Counted from the first letter of the stretch, positions 21,874 through 30,700 are shown. The stretch is DNA of 32,681 nt from CG1-02-35-72 sp045046885 (GCA_045046885.1 JASFYX010000020.1:1-32681); one strand, 5' to 3'. Numbers and translations: made by a program. Notes: generated by a model not told the origin, from the sequence alone.

Positions 21874-24477
21874 TTGTCAAAAGTAAAAAAAGTAACGCCT
21901 TTAATGAAACAGTACAATGCCATAAAGGCAAAGTACCCCGATGCTTTGTTGCTTTTTAGAGTAGGCGATTTTTACGAAACTTTTGGCGAAGATGCCGTAA
22001 AAGCATCTGCTATTTTAGATATTGTCCTTACCAAACGCGGCGCCGGTAGCCCTACTGAAACAGCCTTGGCGGGATTCCCACATCACAGTATCAATACCTA
22101 TTTACCCAAATTGGTAAAAGCGGGTTTTAGGGTCGCTATTTGCGACCAGTTAGAAGACCCTAAAATGACTAAAACAATTGTAAAACGTGGGGTAACCGAA
22201 TTGGTAACGCCTGGTGTTTCTTTAAATGATGAGGTGTTACAAGCTAAAACCAACAACTTTTTAGCGGCAGTTCATTTTGGAAAAAAATATGTGGGTATTT
22301 CGTTTTTAGATGTTTCTACAGGCGAGTTTTTAACTGCTCAAGGTGACGCCGATCATATCGATAAATTACTTCAAAATTTTAAACCCAGTGAGATTCTGGT
22401 TCAAAAACAGTTTAAGTCAAAATTCACAGATATTTTTGGGTCAGACTTTCATTGTTTTTATTTAGAAGATTGGGTTTTTAAAAACGATTTTGCAAACGAA
22501 GTTTTAACGCAACATTTTAAAATTACGTCCCTCAAAAGTTTTGGTATTTCTGATATGCCCGAAGGGATTATCGCCTCAGGAAGCGTGTTGCATTATCTTT
22601 CTGAAACGCAACATAAAAAACTACAACACCTTACAGCGCTCACACGCATTGAAGGGGATGCTTATGTGTGGATGGATAAATTTACTATTCGGAATTTAGA
22701 ATTATATTCCGGCACCTCATCAGGTTCTGTAACACTTTTAAGCGTGATTGATAAAACCCTCACACCTATGGGAGGGCGTTTGTTAAAACGTTGGTTGGCT
22801 TTACCTTTAAAAGGTATCCAAAAAATAAAAGCGCGTCACGATTTTGTAAAATATTTGATTGACCATCCCGACTTTTACGATTTGGTATCAACTCAAATTA
22901 AAGGTATAAGCGATTTAGAACGCCTCATTTCTAAAGTGGTGACGTCTAAAATATCGCCAAGAGAAATTTCATATTTAAAAATATCGCTTAAAGCCATTGT
23001 TCCCATAAAAAAGACACTTGAAGAAAGCCGTTCTGAAACTGTAAAATCGCTTTTACACAATTTTAAAGATTGCTCTGATTTGATTGCAAAAATCACTCAA
23101 ACACTCCATCCCGAAGCGCCTGTTAGTTTACAAAAAGGAAACGCCATTGCCGAAGGTGTTTCTGAAGAATTAGACGAATTAAGAGGATTGGCTACATCGG
23201 GTAAAGCCTATTTAGACGCTATGTTGACGCGTGAAATTGAACGGACTCAAATATCCAGTTTAAAAATAGCCTTTAACAATGTGTTTGGCTATTATATTGA
23301 AGTCCGCAACACCCATAAAGACAAGGTGCCAGAAGATTGGATTCGCAAACAAACTTTAGTAAATGCCGAGCGTTATATTACCGAAGAACTCAAAGAATAC
23401 GAATCTAAAATTCTAGGGGCGCAAGAAAAAATCACTCTTTTAGAACAACAATTATTTACGGGTTTATTAAATTATATAAGCGGCTATTTAGAACAAATCC
23501 AAGCCAATGCTTTTGGGATAGCCCAACTAGATTGTTTCCGTAGTTTTGCTCAAATTGCTATAGATAACAATTATGTTCGTCCCGAAATTGATGAAAGTAC
23601 CGATTTAGAAATAAAAAACGGGCGGCATCCTGTTATAGAAAAACAATTGCCAATTGGCGAAGCGTATATTCCAAATGACGTGATTTTAAATCAGAATCTG
23701 CAACAAATCATTATGATTACGGGGCCTAATATGAGTGGTAAATCGGCTATTTTACGCCAAACTGCTTTGATTGTTTTGATGGCACAAATGGGTAGTTATG
23801 TTCCGGCTAAATTTGCTAAAATTGGCTTGGTTGATAAGATTTTTACACGGGTTGGGGCGAGTGATAATATTTCTATGGGCGAATCTACTTTTATGGTAGA
23901 GATGAACGAAACAGCCAATATTTTACACAATATAACCGATAGAAGTTTGGTTTTACTCGATGAAATTGGGCGCGGTACCAGTACTTATGATGGCATTTCA
24001 ATTGCCTGGGCTATAGCCGAATATCTACACGAATATCCTGCCAAACCCAAAACCCTTTTTGCTACACATTATCATGAATTAAATGATATGGCCGAGACTT
24101 TTGAACGTATTAAAAACTTTAATGTATCGGTAAAAGAACTCAAAGATAAAGTAATTTTCTTGCGTAAATTAGTCCCCGGCGGCAGTGAACACAGCTTTGG
24201 AATTCACGTAGCTAAATTGGCGGGTATGCCAAGCCCCGTTATCCATAAAGCCAATAAAATATTAAAACAACTCGAAAAAAGTCACACTTCAGAAGACGTT
24301 AAAGAAAAACTCAAACTAGCACAACAAAATGATATGCAACTGAGTTTTATTAAATTAGATGATCCTTTGTTGGAAGACATAAAAGAAGAAATTCTATCGA
24401 CAAATATTGATACTTTGACGCCTATTGAAGCTTTGATGAAGCTTAACGAAATAAAACGAATGCTCACTAAAAAATAA
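21874..24477 (+). CDS. mutS: DNA mismatch repair protein MutS
   Basis: MutS recognises base mismatches and small loops and recruits MutL. The 867 residues show the mismatch-reading Phe-Tyr-Glu (residues 33-35, in GDFYETFG), the connector and lever domains, and the ABC-type ATPase. Walker A is GPNMSGKS near residue 620, and LLDEIGRGTST is the Walker B/D-loop. The helix-turn-helix dimer region is at the end. The start is TTG at 21874: the N-terminus SKVKKVTPLMKQYN agrees with relatives, and no ATG upstream stays in frame. The next ATG (Met11 in this numbering) would trim the conserved mismatch-binding domain. Confidence 0.97.
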   Translation: MSKVKKVTPLMKQYNAIKAKYPDALLLFRVGDFYETFGEDAVKASAILDIVLTKRGAGSPTETALAGFPHHSINTYLPKLVKAGFRVAICDQLEDPKMTKTIVKRGVTELVTPGVSLNDEVLQAKTNNFLAAVHFGKKYVGISFLDVSTGEFLTAQGDADHIDKLLQNFKPSEILVQKQFKSKFTDIFGSDFHCFYLEDWVFKNDFANEVLTQHFKITSLKSFGISDMPEGIIASGSVLHYLSETQHKKLQHLTALTRIEGDAYVWMDKFTIRNLELYSGTSSGSVTLLSVIDKTLTPMGGRLLKRWLALPLKGIQKIKARHDFVKYLIDHPDFYDLVSTQIKGISDLERLISKVVTSKISPREISYLKISLKAIVPIKKTLEESRSETVKSLLHNFKDCSDLIAKITQTLHPEAPVSLQKGNAIAEGVSEELDELRGLATSGKAYLDAMLTREIERTQISSLKIAFNNVFGYYIEVRNTHKDKVPEDWIRKQTLVNAERYITEELKEYESKILGAQEKITLLEQQLFTGLLNYISGYLEQIQANAFGIAQLDCFRSFAQIAIDNNYVRPEIDESTDLEIKNGRHPVIEKQLPIGEAYIPNDVILNQNLQQIIMITGPNMSGKSAILRQTALIVLMAQMGSYVPAKFAKIGLVDKIFTRVGASDNISMGESTFMVEMNETANILHNITDRSLVLLDEIGRGTSTYDGISIAWAIAEYLHEYPAKPKTLFATHYHELNDMAETFERIKNFNVSVKELKDKVIFLRKLVPGGSEHSFGIHVAKLAGMPSPVIHKANKILKQLEKSHTSEDVKEKLKLAQQNDMQLSFIKLDDPLLEDIKEEILSTNIDTLTPIEALMKLNEIKRMLTKK

Positions 24478-24479
24478 AA

Positions 24480-24515
24480 TAATTCTGAATTCTGAATTTT
24501 GAATTCTGAATTCTT
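24480..24515 (+). repeat. Tandem GAATTCT/GAATTTT repeat before tatA-like gene
   Basis: AATTCTGAATTCTGAATTTTGAATTC-type units of 7-8 bp fill the mutS-tatA gap. They resemble the GAATTTG units at 96-121, 184-212, 3763-3800 and 4050-4112. The unit TTTTG at 24497-24501 lies 16 bases ahead of the -7 box and could serve as a poorly spaced -33 element. Confidence 0.65.
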
Positions 24516-24517
24516 GG

Positions 24518-24525
24518 TATCTTTG
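24518..24525 (+). promoter_or_regulatory. -7 box of the tatA-PAP2 operon
   Basis: TATCTTTG is a full TAnnTTTG match and ends 19 bases before the ATG of the TatA-like gene. Confidence 0.55.
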
Positions 24526-24544
24526 TACTTTAAAATTAAAAACA

Positions 24545-24934
24545 ATGTTTTTATTTATTAGTGGTCCAGAAATTTTTATTGTGATGCTTATAGTTGTCAT
24601 GCTTTTTGGTGCCGATAAAATTCCTGAGATGGCTAAAGGTTTGGGTAAAGGTATGCGTCAGCTAAAGGACGCGACAAATGACATTAAGCGAGAAATAACT
24701 GAAAGTGCCGAAAAACAAGGTATTGATACAGATTTTGCAAGAAATATTAAAAAGGAAATCAATCAAGTTAAAGAAAACTTTAATGACATCACTAAGCCTA
24801 TAAAAAACGAGATTAACGATAGCATTAAAAAACAGGGTATCGATACGGATTTTACCAAAGACATCAAAAAAGGAATTGGTAAAATAAAAGATGATATTGA
24901 CGATTTAACAGGCCCTATAAAACGTTCGTTTTAA
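24545..24934 (+). CDS. TatA/TatB-like twin-arginine translocase subunit
   Basis: This small membrane protein has the TatA/E fold: an N-terminal membrane helix (about residues 3-21), the hinge FGADKIPEMAKGLGKGMR with the Phe-Gly and Pro-Glu typical of the family, and an amphipathic helix. It would form or line the pore for folded proteins exported by the Tat route. The C-terminal part is unusual: residues about 50-88 and 89-127 are a direct duplication with a 39-residue period, each containing KQGIDTDF and ending ...PIK. Its stop codon touches the start of the PAP2 gene, so the two are co-translated. TatA versus TatB role is not decidable here. Confidence 0.88.
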   Translation: MFLFISGPEIFIVMLIVVMLFGADKIPEMAKGLGKGMRQLKDATNDIKREITESAEKQGIDTDFARNIKKEINQVKENFNDITKPIKNEINDSIKKQGIDTDFTKDIKKGIGKIKDDIDDLTGPIKRSF

Positions 24935-25501
24935 ATGTCTTTTCTCGATAAAATTATCACCTTAGACAAATCTACACTCATTTATTTAAACAACTTGGGC
25001 TCCGAAAAATGGGATGGTTTTTGGCTTGCTATTACCCATCAATACAATTGGATACCGCTTTTCGCTTTAATGCTTTTTTTAATTTTTAAAGTTTATGGCT
25101 TAAAAAAAGGGCTTATTATTTTGGGTATTGCAGCCGTTTTAGTGGCTTTTACAGACCAATTTGTCAATCTTATAAAACATACTTTTGAACGATTACGTCC
25201 TAATAACGACGCCTCGGTTAAAAACCTAATTCGCATTGCTTATTCTCCACATAGTTTTAGTTTTGTATCGGGTCACGCCACCAATTCTACAGCAAATACG
25301 GTGTTGATATATTTACTACTCAAAAAACATTTTAAATATGCTTGGCTGTTTTTTGCTTGGCCATTGGTTTTTGCTTACAGCCGTATTTATTTAGGAGTTC
25401 ATTACCCTATTGATGTTTTGGGAGGGGCGCTTTTAGGTCTCATTCTCGGATTTGGATTTTATAAAATTTGTCTTTTTACCTTAAAAAAGATGAACAGTTA
25501 A
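24935..25501 (+). CDS. PAP2 family membrane phosphatase
   Basis: This integral membrane acid phosphatase probably acts on undecaprenyl pyrophosphate or a phosphatidyl lipid. All three PAP2 signatures are present in its 188 residues: KHTFERLRP near residues 85-93 (K-x6-RP), SGHAT near 113-117, and SRIYLGVHYPID near 145-156 (SR-x5-H-x3-D). Several hydrophobic segments surround them, which places the active site near the periplasmic face. The ATG begins immediately after the TatA-like stop codon. The substrate is unproven. Confidence 0.92.
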   Translation: MSFLDKIITLDKSTLIYLNNLGSEKWDGFWLAITHQYNWIPLFALMLFLIFKVYGLKKGLIILGIAAVLVAFTDQFVNLIKHTFERLRPNNDASVKNLIRIAYSPHSFSFVSGHATNSTANTVLIYLLLKKHFKYAWLFFAWPLVFAYSRIYLGVHYPIDVLGGALLGLILGFGFYKICLFTLKKMNS

Positions 25502-25520
25502 ATCCTTTTAATCGCTATTA

Positions 25521-25560
25521 CACAAAGGAACACTAAGAAGCACAAAGACACACAAAGTAG
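25521..25560 (+). repeat. Four exact 10-bp CACAAAG units
   Basis: The units are cacaaaggaa, cactaagaag, cacaaagaca and cacaaagtag. After a short gap the other strand carries the related word series CAGAGTTTCT CAGAGTATCA TAAAG (25566-25590), again with a 10-bp step. The element lies between the convergent ends of the PAP2 and O-methyltransferase genes. Confidence 0.7.
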
Positions 25561-25607
25561 TAATTTCTTTATGATACTCTGAGAAACTCTGTATAATAAC
25601 TCTAAAC

Positions 25608-26249
25608 TTATTTTACACGCGTCAATGTTAAGCCGTCTCTAATGGGCAACAAAACACTCTCTACACGCGGATCGTCATTTAATAGTTTATTGTAAATCTG
25701 TAGTGCTTGAGTATCTTTATCTTTAATGTCAGCTTGTTGTAAAACTTTGCCACTCCACAAAACATTATCAGATAATATGAGTCCGCCAGAATTCATTTTT
25801 GGCACAATCGCTTTAAAGTAATTTGGGTAATTAACTTTATCGGCATCAACAAAAACCAAATCAAATTTAATTTTAAAGTTTTCTATAATATCTAAAGCGT
25901 CCCCTAAATAAGTCTTAATCTGATTTTTATAAGCAGATTTACTAAAATATTTTTGTTGGATGCTTGCCAATTCTTCATTGTGGTCTATGGTGTGTAATTG
26001 GCCATCGGGCGATAAACCTTCAGCTAAACATAAAGCCGAATAACCCGTATAAGTGCCTATTTCTAAAATTTGTTTGGGTTTTATAAGTTTAGACAACATA
26101 GAAAGTAAACGGCCTTGATAAGCACCACTTAACATACGCGGAATAAGTACTTTTTGCCACGTTTCACGATTTAATTCCTGTAAAAGGTCAGGTTCTTTTT
26201 GTGAATGTAAATTGGCGTATTCTTGGATATCCTTTGAGATAAATTCCAT
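25608..26249 (-). CDS. Class I SAM-dependent O-methyltransferase
   Basis: This is a caffeoyl-CoA/catechol O-methyltransferase-like enzyme (Methyltransf_3 family) of 213 residues. I chose the ATG at 26249 (MEFISKDIQ), which matches relatives, over a TTG 18 bases upstream. The SAM-binding motif LEIGTYTGYS is at residues 62-71, the FVDADK metal/substrate motif is near 132-137, and ILSDNVLW follows near 157-164. Divalent metal dependence is known for the family. The substrate in Bacteroidota is not established. A strong terminator separates it from the upstream sigma/anti-sigma pair. Confidence 0.92.
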   Translation of the reverse strand: MEFISKDIQEYANLHSQKEPDLLQELNRETWQKVLIPRMLSGAYQGRLLSMLSKLIKPKQILEIGTYTGYSALCLAEGLSPDGQLHTIDHNEELASIQQKYFSKSAYKNQIKTYLGDALDIIENFKIKFDLVFVDADKVNYPNYFKAIVPKMNSGGLILSDNVLWSGKVLQQADIKDKDTQALQIYNKLLNDDPRVESVLLPIRDGLTLTRVK

Positions 26250-26273
26250 AGCTAAAGATTTTAGCAAAAATAA

Positions 26274-26300
26274 AAAACGGCGCTAAAAAAGCGCCGTTTT
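26274..26300 (-). terminator. Intrinsic terminator after the anti-sigma gene
   Basis: AAAACGGCGC and GCGCCGTTTT form a perfect 10-bp stem with a 7-base loop. On the minus strand the stem is followed by a T-rich tract, as needed for an intrinsic terminator. It lies 18 bases past the anti-sigma stop and immediately upstream of the O-methyltransferase start. Confidence 0.85.
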
Positions 26301-26318
26301 AAGTAAATATTTTAATCT

Positions 26319-26579
26319 TTAATTTATTTGATGTTCCAACTTTTCTTTTAAATCTGCTTTATCTCCTTCAGATAAACCAGAAGAATGATTGTGTTTTACA
26401 AGATGTGTATTAAAAATTTTAGACATCGTTTTATTTTGCTCTGAATACAAGCCACATTTTTTGCATAAAAACAGATGCATTTGCAATCTTACTTTGTCCC
26501 AAAAACTAGCTTCGCAATATTGCGATTTATCACAAATTGTTGAAGCTTCATCACAATTAATCATTATTTTCTTACTCAT
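26319..26579 (-). CDS. Small zinc-binding anti-sigma-like protein
   Basis: This 86-residue soluble protein has no membrane segment. The motif His35-x3-Cys39-x2-Cys42 is the core of zinc-binding anti-sigma (ZAS) domains, and three more cysteines (9, 16, 22) lie ahead of it. The gene begins 4 bp after the sigma-factor stop, the usual place for a cognate anti-sigma. A soluble, cysteine-rich ZAS protein suggests a cytoplasmic redox or metal signal, as in RsrA/ChrR-type systems. This is inference; the domain match is by motif only. Confidence 0.72.
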   Translation of the reverse strand: MSKKIMINCDEASTICDKSQYCEASFWDKVRLQMHLFLCKKCGLYSEQNKTMSKIFNTHLVKHNHSSGLSEGDKADLKEKLEHQIN

Positions 26580-26583
26580 TTTC

Positions 26584-27153
26584 TTAATTTTTAAACCAAC
26601 TTTCTTCCATACATTTTCTTAACTGAAGTCTGGCACGGTGTATTATTACCCACAAATTAGACGACGATATGTCTAATTCATTACAAATTTCTTCGGTATC
26701 AATATTTTGAACCGTTTTCATATTAAAAACAACTCTGTATTTTTCTGGTAATGCCTCAACGCAATTATTTATAGCTGTTCCTAATTCTTTATTTTCTATA
26801 TCAGAAGCCGCTTCGTTATCCCATTTTTGAGGTACACATTCTTCAAGCCAGCTGCCTTTTTTATCGCCTTCTTCGTAAAAATTAACCCTCACTTCGGCTC
26901 TGCCTTTTTTAGAGTTCATTTTTCTGTATTGATCAATAATTTTGCGTTTTAATATAGATACTAACCATGTGCGCTCTGAAGCATCTCCGCGGTAATTTTT
27001 CATAGCTTTTAAGCCAGAAAAAAAAGTTTCTTGAACTATATCTTTAGCTAATTCGGCATTGTCTAACCTAGAAATTGTGTAGTTAAACAAATAATCGGCA
27101 TACTTGTCTATCCATTTATTGGGATCTAAAGTATTTTTTTCTTGGTCTGACAT
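26584..27153 (-). CDS. RNA polymerase sigma-70 family (ECF-like) sigma factor
   Basis: This is an alternative sigma factor of 189 residues with region 2 at about 18-85 (DIVQETFFSGLKAM and YRGDASERTWLVSILKRKI) and region 4 at about 130-180 (LPEKYRVVFNMK; ISSSNLWVIIHRARLQLRKC). There is no region 1 or 3, as expected for ECF sigmas. The linker between the regions is longer than usual (about residues 86-125). It is co-transcribed with the small zinc-binding protein 4 bp downstream. I could not find an obvious autoregulatory promoter of a distinct type upstream. Confidence 0.9.
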   Translation of the reverse strand: MSDQEKNTLDPNKWIDKYADYLFNYTISRLDNAELAKDIVQETFFSGLKAMKNYRGDASERTWLVSILKRKIIDQYRKMNSKKGRAEVRVNFYEEGDKKGSWLEECVPQKWDNEAASDIENKELGTAINNCVEALPEKYRVVFNMKTVQNIDTEEICNELDISSSNLWVIIHRARLQLRKCMEESWFKN

Positions 27154-27338
27154 CTAGCTTAGTTGATAAAGTGGTTAAAGATACATAAATCTAAATATAT
27201 TTATAATATCTAGCACCCATTAGATTTTGTTTTTCTGATTCTATATAATCTAATACAAAAACCTTAGTCGGATATTGACTATTTTCTTTCAGTGTCTTGT
27301 TATGAAAATAGAAGTCTTATTTTTTAGCCTAAAATTTA

Positions 27339-28085
27339 TTATTTACTAACACATTTAGCCCTATTATATTCAAAATTCATACGTGTTATGTCTAATAATT
27401 GTATCTCTTGCGGACAAACTATAGCACAAGCACCCGTATTTGAACAGCTACCAAAACCTTCTTCGTCTTGAGCGTTTATCATCCATAAAGCACGTTCGTT
27501 TCGTTCTACTTGTCCTTGAGGTAATTTTGCTAAGTGACTTATTTTAGCAGATACAAATAATGCTGCCGATGAATTTTTACAAGTAGCTATACAAGCGCCA
27601 CAACCTATACAAGCCGCACTATCAAAAGCACTTTCGGCGATGTCATGATGAATTGGTATTGCATTAGCTTCTGGAGCCAATCCTGTAAATGATGAAATAT
27701 ATCCTCCTGCCTGAATGATTTTATCCATAGAACTTCTGTCTACTTTTAAATCTCTTATAACAGGAAAAGAATTCGCTCTAAAAGGTTCTATTGTAATTGT
27801 GTCGCCATCACTAAAAGAACGTAAGTGCGTTTGACAAGTTGTATAATGCTCTTCTGGACCGTGCGCTTTTCCATTTATAACCAATGAACATTGTCCACAA
27901 ATTCCTTCTCGGCAATCATGATCAAATTCAACAGTAGGCTCTCCTTTTACAGCTAATTGTTCATTAAGCACATCTAACATTTCTAAAAAGGAAGTATCCG
28001 GACTTAAATCAGATAATTTATAGGTTACTAATTTTCCTTTGGAGTTAGCGTTTTCTTGTCGCCATATTTTAAGTGTCAGTTTCAT
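27339..28085 (-). CDS. sdhB: Succinate dehydrogenase/fumarate reductase iron-sulfur subunit
   Basis: This is the electron-transfer subunit of complex II. The 248 residues hold the 2Fe-2S ligands Cys58, Cys63, Cys66 and Cys84. The 4Fe-4S set is Cys159, Cys162, Cys165 in CIGCGAC. Cys169 and the cluster in CSNTGACAIVC (Cys214, Cys220, Cys224) complete the 3Fe-4S and 4Fe-4S ligands. It lies 7 bp after sdhA and is the last gene of the minus-strand operon. Length and the C-terminal Lys-rich end are as in the non-classical (type B-like) family of Bacteroidota. Confidence 0.95.
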   Translation of the reverse strand: MKLTLKIWRQENANSKGKLVTYKLSDLSPDTSFLEMLDVLNEQLAVKGEPTVEFDHDCREGICGQCSLVINGKAHGPEEHYTTCQTHLRSFSDGDTITIEPFRANSFPVIRDLKVDRSSMDKIIQAGGYISSFTGLAPEANAIPIHHDIAESAFDSAACIGCGACIATCKNSSAALFVSAKISHLAKLPQGQVERNERALWMINAQDEEGFGSCSNTGACAIVCPQEIQLLDITRMNFEYNRAKCVSK

Positions 28086-28092
28086 AATTTTA

Positions 28093-30006
28093 TTATTTGT
28101 ATGACCGTACTGTTGGTTTAACTTCAGTGAATTCTAATGGCTCTTTATGTAATTTCCAGTCTTTTCCTTGTTGCCATTCCCAGGCAGAAGAGTACATGTA
28201 ATTTTTATCATCTCGTAGCGCTTCTCCTTCAGCAGTTTGATAATCTTCACGGAAATGAGCACCACAACTTTCTTTTCTGCTTAAAGCATCAACAGCCATA
28301 AGTTCTGCTATTTCAAGGTAATCTGCTAATCGTCCAGCTTTTTCTAGCTCAGAATTAGGGCCATTTTCATTTCCTGGAATAGCAACGTTTTCCCAAAATT
28401 CTTTACGTAATTTTTTTATTTCTTCAATAGCCCAAATCATCCCTTTCTCATTTCGAGACATCGCTACTTCTTTAAACATTATTTTTCCTAAGCGTCTGTG
28501 AATTTTATCAACGGGCATAGTGCCTTTAATAGCTAGTAACTTTGCTACGCGTTCTTTTACAGCTTTTTCGGCTTCTTCAAATTCAGGCGTTTCTGTCGAG
28601 ACTAAACCAGTTCGAATGTCATCTGCTAAATAATTTGAAATAGTATTAGGCAAAATAAAGTTCCCATCGACAGATGCTTGTAAAAGAGAATTTGCCCCTA
28701 ACCTATTGGCGCCGTGATCTGCAAAATTAGCTTCACCAACAGCAAATAAGCCTGGTATTGTTGTTTGTAATTCGTAATCAACCCACAAACCTCCCATTGA
28801 AAAATGCGCTGCTGGCGATATTTTCATGGGTTCTTTATATGCGTTTATTGCGGTAATTTTTTCGTACATAGTGAAAAGGTTCCCATAGCGTTCTTTAATA
28901 GTATCTTCACCTAATTTCTCAATGGCAGTTTTAAAATCAAGATAAACAGCATTTTTTAAAGGGCCAACACCATGACCAGCGTCCATTCTTTCTTTAGCTG
29001 CTCTTGAAGCAACATCGCGAGGTACTAAATTACCAAAAGCGGGGTACCTTCTTTCTAAGTAATAATCTCTATCCTCTTCTGGAATATCTCCTGGTGCTCT
29101 TTTTTCATCTTTATTTTTTGGTACCCAAATACGACCATCGTTCCTTAAAGATTCTGACATCAATGTTAATTTTGATTGATGCTCTCCTGACTGTGGTAAT
29201 GCTGTTGGATGAATTTGTGTCCAAGATGGGTTTGCAAAATAAGCACCTTTTTTATGAGCAAACCAATTAGCAGAACCGTTAGAATTCATCGCTAAAGTAG
29301 AAAGGTAAAATATTTTACCGAAACCGCCTGTTCCAAAAACAACAGCATGGGCAGCATGACGTTCAATTTCTCCTGTGTCTAAATTACGTGCAATAATGCC
29401 ACGTGCTTTTCCATCAACCACAACAAGGTCGAGTATTTCATGACGTTTATACTGTTTTAATTTTCCAATTTTAACTTGTTTCATCATGGCTTGGTATGTA
29501 GCCATTAATAATTGTTGCCCTGTTTGCCCACGTGCATAGAAAGTACGCGAAACAAGTACGCCGCCAAATGAACGATTACTCAAATAACCACTATACTCAC
29601 GGCCAAAAGGAACTCCTTGAGCAACCATATGATCGATTAAATCAACAGAAACTTCTGCCATTCTATATACATTAGCTTCACGAGATCTAAAATCGCCACC
29701 TTTAATGGTATCGTAAAACATACGATAAACATTATCACCATCATTTTTGTAATTTTTTGCAGCATTTACACCACCTTGGGCTGCGACAGAATGTGAGCGT
29801 CTAGCTGAATCTTGAAAAAAGAATACTTTAACATTATAACCTAATTCTGCTAGCGATGCGGCAGCTCCACCACCAGATAATCCGCCACCAACTACTATTA
29901 CATCTAATTTTTTACGATTAGCAGGGTTAACAATTCTGGTTTTGGCAAGGTAATTTTGCCATTTATCTTTTAAAGGTCCTTCTGGAATTTTTGCGTTAAG
30001 AGCCAT
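28093..30006 (-). CDS. sdhA: Succinate dehydrogenase/fumarate reductase flavoprotein subunit, paralogue 1
   Basis: This is the FAD-bearing catalytic subunit of complex II. I place the start at 30006 (MALNAKIPEG), 7 bp after the sdhC stop; the open frame extends 42 bases upstream inside sdhC but without support. The dinucleotide-binding motif VVGGGLSGGG is at about residues 38-47. His72 in SHSVAAQGG is the covalent FAD attachment site. The substrate-site histidine is about residue 266 in QIHPTAL. Compared with the plus-strand paralogue it has WTQIHPTALPQ in place of FAQIHPTCIPV and GHGVGPLKN in place of GYGVNKAG. It is therefore a diverged copy and not a recent duplicate. Confidence 0.96.
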   Translation of the reverse strand: MALNAKIPEGPLKDKWQNYLAKTRIVNPANRKKLDVIVVGGGLSGGGAAASLAELGYNVKVFFFQDSARRSHSVAAQGGVNAAKNYKNDGDNVYRMFYDTIKGGDFRSREANVYRMAEVSVDLIDHMVAQGVPFGREYSGYLSNRSFGGVLVSRTFYARGQTGQQLLMATYQAMMKQVKIGKLKQYKRHEILDLVVVDGKARGIIARNLDTGEIERHAAHAVVFGTGGFGKIFYLSTLAMNSNGSANWFAHKKGAYFANPSWTQIHPTALPQSGEHQSKLTLMSESLRNDGRIWVPKNKDEKRAPGDIPEEDRDYYLERRYPAFGNLVPRDVASRAAKERMDAGHGVGPLKNAVYLDFKTAIEKLGEDTIKERYGNLFTMYEKITAINAYKEPMKISPAAHFSMGGLWVDYELQTTIPGLFAVGEANFADHGANRLGANSLLQASVDGNFILPNTISNYLADDIRTGLVSTETPEFEEAEKAVKERVAKLLAIKGTMPVDKIHRRLGKIMFKEVAMSRNEKGMIWAIEEIKKLRKEFWENVAIPGNENGPNSELEKAGRLADYLEIAELMAVDALSRKESCGAHFREDYQTAEGEALRDDKNYMYSSAWEWQQGKDWKLHKEPLEFTEVKPTVRSYK

Positions 30007-30013
30007 AATTATT

Positions 30014-30700
30014 TTATTTGAAGTAAATGATGATTGGAATAATGGCATATAATATTGCCATAACTAAACTAAAGCACAGTGCTATATATTTGATAATATT
30101 CATTATTTTTTTAGGATATATACCAAGAGAACGGTGTGCACTTTCAATACCGTGAACTAAGTGAAAACCTAATGCTATAATTCCTATTTCATATATAAGA
30201 ACAAACCACCAAGTTTTAAGGGTAACGAGAACTAATTCATATAAATCGTGCTCTACTTTTAAAACTTTGTATTGCAACCAAAATTGAGCCATATGAATAA
30301 CCAAAAACAGTCCGATTACTGTTCCTAAAACACCCATATTACGAGAATACCAAGTACTAGTAGAATTGTCTGTGACTTGATATTTTTCACCTCTAGATTT
30401 TCTATTTTGTATTGTAATCAGTAGGGCGTCAATTACATGGATAATTATTGTAGCGTATAACACCCAGGCAACTAAAGAAACTGGCCAAAAACTAACTAAA
30501 AAATGAGAATAGGCATTATACATATCGTGCACATTTTCTACACCACCCCAAAATTCTACAGGAAAAAATGAATTTGGTAGTGTTAATATTAAGTTTCCTA
30601 TAAGGTGTATTACAAGGAAAAAAATGATAAATAACCCAGTGATAGCCATAAGATTTTTACGAGCAACCGACGTTTTAAATAGTCCTTTCTTTATTGACAT
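30014..30700 (-). CDS. sdhC: Succinate dehydrogenase cytochrome b subunit, paralogue 1
   Basis: This is the membrane anchor and quinone site of complex II, 228 residues with five membrane helices, in the single-subunit diheme cytochrome b (B type) arrangement. Histidines suitable as heme ligands lie in FFLVIHLIGN, YSHFLVSFW, TIIIHVIDAL, FLVIHMAQFW and GFHLVHGIESAHRSLG. It is first in the sdhCAB operon, transcribed from the divergent gap it shares with the second sdhC. It keeps the conserved RKxRGEKY/RNM loop between helices also seen in the paralogue. Confidence 0.94.
   Translation of the reverse strand: MSIKKGLFKTSVARKNLMAITGLFIIFFLVIHLIGNLILTLPNSFFPVEFWGGVENVHDMYNAYSHFLVSFWPVSLVAWVLYATIIIHVIDALLITIQNRKSRGEKYQVTDNSTSTWYSRNMGVLGTVIGLFLVIHMAQFWLQYKVLKVEHDLYELVLVTLKTWWFVLIYEIGIIALGFHLVHGIESAHRSLGIYPKKIMNIIKYIALCFSLVMAILYAIIPIIIYFK

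Noticed and set aside
27219..27254. Inverted ATTAGATT...AATCTAAT upstream of the sigma gene as an operator
   Set aside because: The 8-bp AT-rich arms 20 bases apart are easily produced by chance here, and no promoter box coincides with them.
30007..30048. Possible 14-codon N-terminal extension of the minus-strand sdhA into sdhC
   Set aside because: The ATG at 30006 gives the N-terminus shared with the second SdhA (LN-KIPEGP) and normal spacing after sdhC; the extension matches nothing.
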